Shown here piece by piece: positions 46,101-51,229 of a DNA stretch of 64,000 nucleotides. This DNA comes from CAZCPB01 sp044223975 (GTDB lineage: Bacteria; Planctomycetota; Phycisphaerae; Phycisphaerales; UBA1924). Position numbers and translations under genes: made by a program. The notes beneath the pieces are model-generated. The model saw nothing but the letters and a program-made list of their open reading frames with translations, did not search any database and was not told where the DNA came from. Within the stretch, counting starts at the first letter, position 1, and each line of letters starts with the position of its first letter. The DNA lies in assembly GCA_044223975.1 (NCBI GenBank), contig JBGALI010000016.1, positions 62,001 through 126,000 on the forward strand, in the 5' to 3' direction.

Positions 46101-48500
46101 CAGCGAGGACTTGAGCAACTCCGCCAGCGGCGCGACCAGGTCCTTGGCCGCGACGTTCGTCACTTCGATCATCCGTGTCGACCGCGCCGGCGCGGTCAGC
46201 TGCTGCGCCTGCGTGAGCGCGTCGTTGAACAGGCGCATGCCCTCGGGGCGCGCCGTGATCATGAGGGCGCCGGACTTTTCGTCCCACTCGGCGCTCACCG
46301 GGCCCGCCTGCGCCTCGGGCAGGCCCGCGGTGCGGTCGGTGTACAGCTTCTGGGCCCGCGCGATCACACCCGCCGGGTCCACGCCCGAGAGCTTCACCAC
46401 GCGGAACTCGCGCCCGCCCGGCTCGTCGGCGTCGAGCTTCTTGATAAGCCCCTCGAGCACCGCGATCTGCGCGGGCTCGGCCCGCACCACTAGCGTGCCC
46501 AGTTCATCGAGCGCCTCGAACGTCGGCTCGGTGTACGCGCTCCCGTCCTGAGGCGCGAGCATCGGGCGCGCCAGGCGCGTCAGCTTTCCCGAGATCGTGC
46601 TGGGCTTCACCTTGGCGAGCGTGTACGTCCTCGACTCGGTGCCGATCACCACGTTGGCCTGCGCCTGCGTGAGCAGCGCGTCGAAGGCCGTGAGCCCAGA
46701 GCGTGCGCCGATCAGCGTGACGGTCCGCGAGGGCACGTCCACCGTCGCCGTCACAGGCTCTTTCTCCGCCTTGCCCGTCGCGGCGTACAGGCCCCTGGCA
46801 CGCTCCACCACCCCGGCGATGTCGCCCTTGGTGATCTTGACGAGCCGGACCTCCTTGTCCGTGTCGGGCGCGACATCAAGCCCCGAGATCAACTGCTCGA
46901 ACGCCGCGACGTCGTCCGCCGGGCCCGACACCACCACGCCCTTGGCATCGGGGGTCGGCGCGAACTTCACCACCGCCGTCTGGCGCGGCGTGAGAAGGCG
47001 GGTCGTGATCTGGTCGATCTGCTGCGGCGTGATGAACTTGAGCTTGACCACCGCCGCGCGGCTGTCGAGCGACGCGCCCAGGCTCCCGCCCGCTCCCGGG
47101 TCGATCTCGCTCAGGAGCGCCATGGCCTGCGCCAGGAGCGACCGCGGGCCCACGATCGTCACCTTGCCCGCCTGCGCCAGCGGCAGGATCGTCGGCTTCT
47201 TGGGCGGCGCCACGTTCGCGAACAGGCTGTTCACCTTGGCCGCGGCATCCTCGGCGCTCAACGTGCGCAGCGTGAACGTCATCATCTGCGAATCGCCGTC
47301 GCCGTCGGGCGTATCCAGGAGCGCGATCAGCTCCTCGCAGGTGCGCAGGCGGGCCGCCGAGCCGATCGCGATGATCGAGCTCGTGCGGGGGTCGGGCTGG
47401 ATGTTGAGCCCGGGCGTGGTGATATCGCTGACGGTCGACGCCTTCCCGGTCGGGTCCACGACCGTGTGCTTGACGCGCTCGCCCATCAGCCCGCGCAGCG
47501 CGTTGAACACCGCGTCGACGGGCGCGTTCTTGAGCGGGAACACCCGGAACACGGTGTCCGCCTGCTTCACGTCGATCGAGGACACGATCTCGCGGATCCG
47601 CCGGCACTGGGCCGCGGTCTCGGTCACGACGATCATGTTCTGCTGCGGCACGGCTGTGACGCCGCCGTAGGGCCCGATCAGCCCCTTGATCTGCTCGGCC
47701 ACCACCGCGGCCTGCGCGTTGTCGAGCGGGATCGTGAGCGTCAAGATCTGCTCGGGTCGTGTCCCGGCGGGAACCTCACCCTTCGCGACGACCCCGGGCT
47801 TCTTCCCCGAATCTACCAGCGTCGCCAGGTACAGGAACTTGTCCTGCTTGCGCAGTTGCACCCCGTGCATCGCCAGGTTCAGGTTCAGGATCGAGAGAGC
47901 ATCATCGAACTGGTACGGCGCCGCGCCGATGAACGTCATGTTGGCCGCCGGAACGGCCGCCTCCTTGATCATCGGGAGCCCGCTCTCGCGCGAGAAGAAG
48001 TCCAGCACCATGTCGAACGGCGTGTCCTTGAAATTGAACACGATCTGCTTGGGCTTCTCGGGCTGGGGTGCCGGAGTCGTTACCGCCGGCGCTGCGGTCG
48101 CTGGTGGCTGCGCCGGCGCGGTCGCGGGCGTTGCGGGCGCGGTCTGAGGTTGGGCCGCGGGCGGCAAGGGATCGGGCTTGGGAGGCTGCGCGGGCGCGGT
48201 TGTCGGCGCCTGGGCCGGCGCCGGCTGGGGCTGGGTCTGAGGCTGGGCCTGAGGTTGGGTCTGAGGCTGCGCCGGCGGAAGCGGATCGGGCTTCGGAGGC
48301 TGCGCAGGAGTCGCCGCCGGGGGCTGGGCTTCCGGTGCCGCGGCGGGGGCGGGCGTTGGAGCGGGGGACTGCGTCGGAGGCTGCGAAGGCGCCGGGGCCT
48401 GCCCCAGCACCGACACCGGCCCTCCCGCGGCCGCCGCGATCATCGAGGCGGAAAAAGCAACCCGCGTACTGATTGAAGCCCGGCGTTTCGATCGTGCCAT
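34134..48500 (-). CDS. Giant secretin with about 50 tandem N1-type modules
   Basis: The product has about 4,788 residues (roughly half a megadalton). The start is ATG 48500, with GGAGG upstream. Order: signal peptide to about residue 35 (VAFSASMIAAAAGGPVSVLG); Pro/Ala/Gln-rich linker to about 145; N0-like domain at about 148-235 (IVFNFKDTPFDMVLDFFSRE); then about 50 consecutive secretin N1-type modules of about 84 residues (about 250-4440), each with a xxxxPLxxAxA strand, a helix, an xxNSLIV strand and a second helix ending in LD; then the secretin domain (about 4440-4670) with VPLLGDIPVIGIPFR and TELLVVLTPRIV; and a Pro-rich tail. Usual GspD proteins have about 650 residues and three N1-type modules. 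It should form the outer-membrane channel of the secretion machine. Confidence 0.92.
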   Translation of the reverse strand: MARSKRRASISTRVAFSASMIAAAAGGPVSVLGQAPAPSQPPTQSPAPTPAPAAAPEAQPPAATPAQPPKPDPLPPAQPQTQPQAQPQTQPQPAPAQAPTTAPAQPPKPDPLPPAAQPQTAPATPATAPAQPPATAAPAVTTPAPQPEKPKQIVFNFKDTPFDMVLDFFSRESGLPMIKEAAVPAANMTFIGAAPYQFDDALSILNLNLAMHGVQLRKQDKFLYLATLVDSGKKPGVVAKGEVPAGTRPEQILTLTIPLDNAQAAVVAEQIKGLIGPYGGVTAVPQQNMIVVTETAAQCRRIREIVSSIDVKQADTVFRVFPLKNAPVDAVFNALRGLMGERVKHTVVDPTGKASTVSDITTPGLNIQPDPRTSSIIAIGSAARLRTCEELIALLDTPDGDGDSQMMTFTLRTLSAEDAAAKVNSLFANVAPPKKPTILPLAQAGKVTIVGPRSLLAQAMALLSEIDPGAGGSLGASLDSRAAVVKLKFITPQQIDQITTRLLTPRQTAVVKFAPTPDAKGVVVSGPADDVAAFEQLISGLDVAPDTDKEVRLVKITKGDIAGVVERARGLYAATGKAEKEPVTATVDVPSRTVTLIGARSGLTAFDALLTQAQANVVIGTESRTYTLAKVKPSTISGKLTRLARPMLAPQDGSAYTEPTFEALDELGTLVVRAEPAQIAVLEGLIKKLDADEPGGREFRVVKLSGVDPAGVIARAQKLYTDRTAGLPEAQAGPVSAEWDEKSGALMITARPEGMRLFNDALTQAQQLTAPARSTRMIEVTNVAAKDLVAPLAELLKSSLLSDPARRPPEPLIQPIERTNSLLVTAEEPQLRVIEEFVHRLDKLDRSNLPPLKLLQVKTADAAAIATMLTQQYGGRSQADRASKPVDVRADAATNTLIVSAHADLFEEIKSFVEDLNKDKKEANRVTQLFPLKVAKATDVATAMDKLYPQPPMPVDRLNRPMPWAQQPKEVTVSAEPSSNSLIIDAPADRQESLKALAAQLDRVELPPVAQLRTYHIIGADLKAISQTLQALARQGTLSGPPQPGKPQMQVLVETEPKSSTLIVAGDEVTFERVETMLKDLQAVPVEKGLRIVPIANAKAAEVKVRAQEIYNAQIAQIPGANPIELSVDEASNSLMVVADTEAMQRFSKVLDELQRQQGPAREVRMIELRNAKAAEVIQFVRELVKGSKSLQIRGGPDPVLEPIETTNSILVAAQPMQFAIIESLVKSLDNQRSADRPPLRILKLRTSDAPNLATVLQSSYDRRPPEQKSKLPVEIQADPATNTLIVSAHAEMLPEIEAIVTQLNEQQAMDAEGREIRIFPLKVARAEELAKTIDQMYPEPPMPRDPRTGQPRPDLQRAREIVVRADRGTNSLIVDAPAKRLSGFEQIVKNLDQQKVAENLEMRTYRVERADLAAVASTLKSLAAAGTIYGANPPGGTAAVVTVDTEPTTRTLIVSGPSQIFTQVESVLKKLDGPPDRPLTGLKMYPLKHARAERLQTLLERILTTRLREQQNAEGKGVADLKTMLEVASDSASNTLLISAPEGVQKVAEELIKTLDTDAAEAGRTVVRVMPLNFAEAAQLMAALNQTMGSLEFPSGGKPAVLSAPGSNALILTGAEADLNKVEELVKTLDVRPTDAGTAKIETFQLKNSDAAQMAQVVQRLLSDQQDTDPKLLQLKLQYSQRNRPDLFKPPSVRVEADPKNNTLIVSAPAATLELAKQVIERLDQAQAAPDRTAVTFTPAHGDPATMASTVSKIVNATIPQGRAPLELVAEPRTGSILALGTREQVAEALKRLADYDDRSVALPQAQLEIIVLKNADASSVAPTVQAMLSDRSRWPETLRQVEKSGLSIAQPVVNADAKGNRLLVSAPAPLVGLARELVAAFDQPQAAGNVDVRVFTLEKGEAASVATALKAGLEASAKPGEPKPTVTAEAASNTLIVSGTAPQLARAEELIKPMDESVQPDGLGVRTIFLKHARAEAIAPVLESVLIRESGLEGLPPWVRAQVATQGRGVKEPPKAKVSAEKRLNAIVVSGPIPVLDLAEQVIGELDADQSASGGASQRAVRVITLRNADAQELSTSVGAIFAEDATEQAPTVRVDKSSNSLIVRATTTQMATIEELAGKLDSATLSTSRQLRTVPIDRSRADAAMMARTLKKLLEQQKGVKVEVISTEDLLKKSGLKDDDEPPTTPKNPPKPPGKGKPKADAGAAMGGRFAWAAWIVAAGIDDPPQDAPGASQDGVEEPSVTIAVDPASNSLVIVGSPRATDRLVALAQELEKTMPAEPTAVHIVTLPAGADGRQIAQLVQQVTQQVGRASTKNLGGFSGTVTVVADPDGDALIVLANDHDFETIGPVIASVAQAGAAAKVTVKIYPLSSVTAVRAAAAINDFVSPRPQGAQARRMRHLDVTIDGGDGNAPVTGTLDAATVRVTPDPGGAAIIVAAPSDSIALLDRFVALIDQSPVIDRLAIRRYTLANARATDLSKTLQTLMDAQRQGPNVADLPQARFIADERTNSMLVTASDPQHAEVTRLLETADAPVEDKDLELAIITLQQASPTTVQKIVEQVVIGRDAGKKEKVRISAEDGSSLLVVRAPKDDIEQIRALVKQVDSSETTGLPVRPIKLEKADAQSVATALQKFFTDRAAVSSRPGAKVTSRVAVVGDRRSGTLVVAASDEDFEQIQALASTFDTPSAAQDVQFRIVPLKNARVMDVQPTLTNIADQLQWERATSGRARQGPDQPDERLFIEGNERTNSLVLVGSVDALATIEKVVASLDQPPSERAAVVAKAYAVTNADPQSIKTAVERAMMTPGWRPYRGQDPDAVLVEIDKKRKAVLIVGKSERVEQALVYVKELDSVGAGGGQEIQSIQLRHARADRAANSLRQFFAERARAQGSVGDQISVIGSQDGNVLIVSADEKDQKTISDLVAQIDLPDLGKDRRFEIYYLKNSSVQEAAQTLRQMFGRGGESGGSEQVVVTPQPSTNSIIVGAPAPVFDQVAALVKQIDQPPTAENSAMTTVTLGAAKAAEVAQALKAALPPNVKVTITPVGRSNSLLLTGSDEAVKMVLEQIKKIDTEPAKSLFAFRRFKLEHAMADDVFFTVSQMLRARARGEGGGGTANQASVDYSRQDNSLAISAPQDQIEEIEQMVRQLDIAPSDSRKTEFVKLQFADSAQTAKALEVFYGRYAPEAATPGARAVTIVPDPGSNSLIVSAENDQWDGIRALLTKLDTKDYDTTRQLGVIHLNHADAQSVARALNDGFRAPYDDRARREAAGRRQRQPQSARDESDFFVSTFLIDAEGNPSVSAELQTNSLVVFAGRRDMERIQSIITQLDQPGFANMAEPRVIPLTGTMRPSALANAIREMFLMGPAGTKTTGPRSVVVMGDDVSGALIVRADDTQFAQIKALAETLQQKGEMARLTPDVIRLKHVPAARLRQTLLATFTPLAQQMGETLAVEVDRGSNSLVVMCSPRLRAELTKVVAELDVAGMGEDPSKPDIGRLGQNIFIADVTNNSPAEIKKLLDDMGLSKPQAADRPGVVTDPITIVPMTTRRALAILANPGDGQAVVDLVKALDAEPAQAEQKVAVIALKKASVQPLIETLKGMLKPADQSSLTGPAQALAEQVRRLALNGNALGKGEMKLDLAVPIRLIPDVESNTLILASSAPNVAALSEIVKTLDTLPVGEAVIVRMFPLANASATRIKGVIEELFKEGEALRRIPGTRRQGLPSTTTGQALAGEIAVSVDERTNLLIVAGRDEAVAFVEVLVKDLDSDETSKWIEPAIVPLKYADAVQLSRQLRAVLVQGTSATPEAIGLQKQFGRLRMAAAGKELAPSGAQPGGKLGEKPDKAGIVEADLFAPVTSLVITPEEQSNSLIVVGTPGNIAVVKQLVGMLDVELAAATNTVRVFPLKFAAADRVAAMMQDIFRQRDATGAMRAEDKLIVAADARTNSLIVTTSPRSFAVLEGLLKTVDGEQASASVGLHVLSVEGADVKTLAPRIQALMRERIDTAIRSGAVKNPADAFSIEPEATNNLLIVAASDENYRIVKELVETLSKDSKALAAGMRNDLIQLGRTPASEVVASLKELYINKENAKRGSDAVTVTANDRLNALIVGGTEQDIAEIRRMVARMDAAETKTIRSVERIELKSANALELVRLLENVLAGRPLSGTNSGLGGRQATKIQFYRGQLAEEIKDRTGQKPTEADVDGIIRDQVTLTPDLRSNSIVVAAPPQICKLVRDIVEDLDSTSAGDRKIEQYHLKNADARQMAELLKDTFNLRQQGTSYVLLPSRGAAPAEPPVDGAEAPAPADSGLSGTAVTAVPDERQQLSIAIDARTNSLIVSGTERYLELVRKVVTSLDGIEAAERERTVYNLRNAKAKDMESTLGKYFKGDADVQRQLLGPQLSGSIMRQLEQEVTVVGDDKSNKLVISTSPRFTETVLRIVEELDSAPPQVMIQVLLAEVTIDNGFDFGVDFRLGPFNGPGLTYATTAGGQGVANSLGVPNLSVTSADFSLLVRALEAQGKLEILSNPQLLISNNQTGKIQVGEDVAIVEAVERTPQGGSVSDVTRQDIGVLLNVTPTINADGFVRMEIKPEISALSTKTTQISPDVSAPIITKRTLDTIVSVKDGQSVVIGGLIQNIVEDRESKVPLLGDIPVIGIPFRTVKKTNTKTELLVVLTPRIVPGAALSGHDDLSVERLDAITNRQIERVQDPRRVRQMLKEIEESIDLPGVAPVVPPPNAVPPGTTPPAIPAPAAAPSTAPQGGSAPPYTIVRPTRSTPVRSHDEEIAAAHAAAQPHRSP
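43809..45018 (-). repeat. Five-module block B (modules 13-17) of the giant secretin
   Basis: This block encodes modules 13 to 17 and is homologous, in order, to modules 8-12 just upstream. Matching landmarks include PPLRILKLRTSDAPNLATVL, ATNTLIVSAHAEMLPEIEAI and TYRVERADLAAVASTLKSLA. It is diverged at the sequence level. Boundaries are approximate. Confidence 0.75.
45019..46185 (-). repeat. Five-module block A (modules 8-12) of the giant secretin
   Basis: This block encodes modules 8 to 12: PPLKLLQVKTADAAAIATML, ATNTLIVSAHADLFEEIKSF and TYHIIGADLKAISQTLQALA parallel the same landmarks in block B. Modules 6 and 7 also resemble 11 and 12, suggesting further rounds of block duplication. Boundaries are approximate. 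Confidence 0.75.
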
Positions 48501-48599
48501 GGCATGGATCCTCCGTGCCCTTCTCGACGCCTCCTTCCAGGAGGAGAGCCGAGTGTACAGCATTGTCCCGAACCTTGATGGATCCCCCCGGGGAGACCC

Positions 48600-49586
48600 C
48601 TAACGCACCAATCTCCGCGACGTAAACGGTTCGCCGTTCAGGAGTTCGTACTTCTGGCCGCTCATCTCGAACACGGCCCGTTCACCCGCTCCTTCGACGA
48701 ACACCGCGTCAATGAACTTTGCACCCACGCGGAGTACCTGAGATTGCTTCGAGACCGGGTTCACCAGCCACGCCTCCACACCCTGCCCGCCCGCCACCAC
48801 CGCCGACAGCTTCCAATCGGCGTACGGGTTCGGGGGCGGGGGCTGCGGCGCCGGCGCGGGAGCCGCGTTGGGTGCCGCGGCAACAACCACCGGCGCGGGC
48901 TTGGGCGCCGGTTCCTTGAACGGATTCCGGGCCGCGATCGATCGCCAGATCCCCTCGGCGCCCACCGGCGGCACAGCCAGCGGTGCGTCGCCCTCTTGAG
49001 TCTGAGCCAGGTCGGGCGCCAGCAGCGTCGCGACCTCGATGCGCACCTTGAAGTGCTCGCGATCGCGCCCGGCCAGGGAGATTGAGAACCCGTCCACCCG
49101 GTGCACCCACGGCTGGGCCTGCACCACCGCGAGCGTCCGCAGGACATTCTCCAGAGTGCCGACGCCCTCGACGTACCCGTTCACGACCAGGAAGTCGGGC
49201 GCCTTCTTCAGCACCTTCCGCAGGTTCGACGGCGCCTTGGTGTTCGACGCCAGCGGGTTCTGCTGCGGGCGCGGCGGGCCGCTGTTGTCCTGGATCGCCA
49301 CCAGCCCGCACTCCTCCGCGATCTTGCCCAGCCCGTTGCGGAAGCGGTCGGCGACGAGATCCTCTTTGCGCCCCAGCATGGTGCGCCCGATGTCTTTCAG
49401 CCGGCGCGAGACCGCGGCTTGCTCCTCCAGTTCCTTCTCGAGCGACGCGATGCTGGTCCGCGCTGTGGCGATCTCCGCCAGCTTGGCGTCGCGCGGCGTG
49501 CCGTAGAACACGCGGTAGCCGATCACCGCGGCAACGAGCACCGCGGCCCCCGCGCCCGAACGGATCATGACGGAGCGGGAGATCAA
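48600..49586 (-). CDS. PilO/GspM-like protein fused to a PilP/GspC-like domain
   Basis: The 328-residue inner-membrane protein has a TM helix at about 10-28, a coiled coil at about 35-65 (IATARTSIASLEKELEEQAA), a PilO-like ferredoxin-type region to about 200 and a Pro/Ala-rich linker at about 225-250. It ends with a C-terminal beta domain (LSAVVAGGQGVEAWLVNPVS to FEMSGQKYELLNGE) resembling PilP and the GspC homology region, which contacts secretin N0 domains. A single chain would thus join the inner-membrane platform to the secretin. TTG at 49586 overlaps the upstream gene stop by 4 bases (TTGA). PilP-like assignment is by pattern, not strong identity. Confidence 0.72.
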   Translation of the reverse strand: MISRSVMIRSGAGAAVLVAAVIGYRVFYGTPRDAKLAEIATARTSIASLEKELEEQAAVSRRLKDIGRTMLGRKEDLVADRFRNGLGKIAEECGLVAIQDNSGPPRPQQNPLASNTKAPSNLRKVLKKAPDFLVVNGYVEGVGTLENVLRTLAVVQAQPWVHRVDGFSISLAGRDREHFKVRIEVATLLAPDLAQTQEGDAPLAVPPVGAEGIWRSIAARNPFKEPAPKPAPVVVAAAPNAAPAPAPQPPPPNPYADWKLSAVVAGGQGVEAWLVNPVSKQSQVLRVGAKFIDAVFVEGAGERAVFEMSGQKYELLNGEPFTSRRLVR

Positions 49587-51229
49587 GACGGCCCCCCCGG
49601 CGCCTTCACGCCCGCGTCCTTCTTGGCGGCGTCCGCAGCGTCCGGCTTGGCCGGCGCCTGACTTCCCCCCGCGGTATCGGGCTTGGGCTTTGCCGGCGTG
49701 GACTGCGACGTCGTCAGAACGAACTGGAATCGATCCGGAACATCCGGCCCTTTGCTCTCGACCGCGTCAAAGCTCAGGCCCAGCAGCCTGCCGCGCAGGT
49801 CCGCCGAGACCGAACGGCCGACCGATTTCCCGTCCATCGAGAACACCGCCGATTGACGCATGCTCCAGAGGCCATCCTGGTAGCGCGACCCCTTGGGCGT
49901 GAAGACCACGGCGGCGTCGGCGAGCTTGCCGTCCATGCCATCGAGAATCGCCTGCCCCGCCTCGGGGAGTTGTTCGTTCAGCACCCCGACGTACGCCAGC
50001 CAGTCCACGCGCGCCTTCTGCCACTGCTCGAAGTGGTTCAGGCGCGCGTGCTGGGCGTGAAGGTCCTCGAGCTTGGCCCGCAGCTCGGTCTCCTTGGTCC
50101 TGGACTGATCGAGCCGCTCGTCGTACCCGCTGAGCGCACGGTCGGCCGCCACGTACGAGCCCCCGGCGAGCAGGATGAGCCCGAGCGCGCCCGCCAGCAT
50201 GTTCCGCCGCCGCGCCGCGCCCAGGTCCGGCGCCCGGCGCGGGTTGGCAAAGTCGAGCGTGCGGCGATCGCCGAGTTCCTCGAGCAGGAGGCCCGCCAGC
50301 GCGTGCATCGCCGGGACATCCTCCGCCGGGACGGTGGCCTGCAACTCGACCGTCGCGGGCAGGTGCGCCAGCTGCGACGGCCGCTCGAGCTGCGCCCCGC
50401 ACTGCTGCGCAAGCTGGCGCGCCGAGTCGTCGGACCCCAGCGCCACCACCATCTCCGCGTCGCCGCCGCCGCGCGTCGACCGGTGGCTCATCCACGTCCG
50501 CTTGGCCTCCACCGCGACGCGTTCGGTGTACCCCGCGCTCTCGGTCTCGCTCAGAGCCCGCGGCGCGTCGATGGCCCGGGCGAACGTGAGGTTGCCCTCT
50601 TCCACCACCACGAACTCGACGGACGTGGCGCCGGCGCACACACCAAGCAGGGCGCCGGCTCGGCGCTGCGACAGGTCCGCGAGCAGCCCCGCCACGCCGT
50701 AGCACTTCAGCGCGATCCGCGTGAGCTTCAGGCCCGCGCCCTCGCACAGCCCGCGGCACCATTCCACGCGGTCGGCGGGCATGGCGCCGGCCATCACCGA
50801 AACGCCCGGAGCTCCGCCCTCGACCACCGCGCCGTCCGCCGCCGCGGCCGTGACATCCGCGACGGGGGCCGTGTAGTCGATGGCCGCACCCGTGGACGAC
50901 ATCGTGAGCTGGCGCGCCATCTGCAGGCGCACCATCCCGCCGATTTCAGCGTCGTTGGTCGCGCCGGCCCCCGGCAGCGACAGCCGCTTGAGCACGACGT
51001 CGCCGCGCGGCATGGCCAGGATCGCCTTGGAGGCCTTCACCCCGGCGCGGTCAAGCTCCACGCGCAGCCACCGTCCCATCGCAAGCGCATCGTCGAAACT
51101 CACCGCGCTCGGCCGCTCGAACGAGCGCCAGGAGCTCACCGTGACGGACCGGTCGCTCACCACCGCCTCGGCCACGCCGAAGCGCTCCCGGTCCACATCG
51201 ATCGCGATGACGCTCTGCTTCCCCGGCAT
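49583..51229 (-). CDS. GspL-like PilM-PilN fusion protein
   Basis: The 548-residue protein has an N-terminal actin-like PilM region (MPGKQSVIAIDVDRERFGVA; GALLGVCAGATSVEFVVVEE near 190), a single TM helix at about 347-365 (MLAGALGLILLAGGSYVA), a coiled coil (RTKETELRAKLEDLHAQHAR) and a PilN-like periplasmic region. It ends in a Pro/Lys-rich tail. GspL has the same layout. It links the cytoplasmic ATPase to the periplasmic assembly. It starts one base after the gspK stop and its end overlaps the next gene by 4 bases. Confidence 0.82.
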   Translation of the reverse strand: MPGKQSVIAIDVDRERFGVAEAVVSDRSVTVSSWRSFERPSAVSFDDALAMGRWLRVELDRAGVKASKAILAMPRGDVVLKRLSLPGAGATNDAEIGGMVRLQMARQLTMSSTGAAIDYTAPVADVTAAAADGAVVEGGAPGVSVMAGAMPADRVEWCRGLCEGAGLKLTRIALKCYGVAGLLADLSQRRAGALLGVCAGATSVEFVVVEEGNLTFARAIDAPRALSETESAGYTERVAVEAKRTWMSHRSTRGGGDAEMVVALGSDDSARQLAQQCGAQLERPSQLAHLPATVELQATVPAEDVPAMHALAGLLLEELGDRRTLDFANPRRAPDLGAARRRNMLAGALGLILLAGGSYVAADRALSGYDERLDQSRTKETELRAKLEDLHAQHARLNHFEQWQKARVDWLAYVGVLNEQLPEAGQAILDGMDGKLADAAVVFTPKGSRYQDGLWSMRQSAVFSMDGKSVGRSVSADLRGRLLGLSFDAVESKGPDVPDRFQFVLTTSQSTPAKPKPDTAGGSQAPAKPDAADAAKKDAGVKAPGGPS

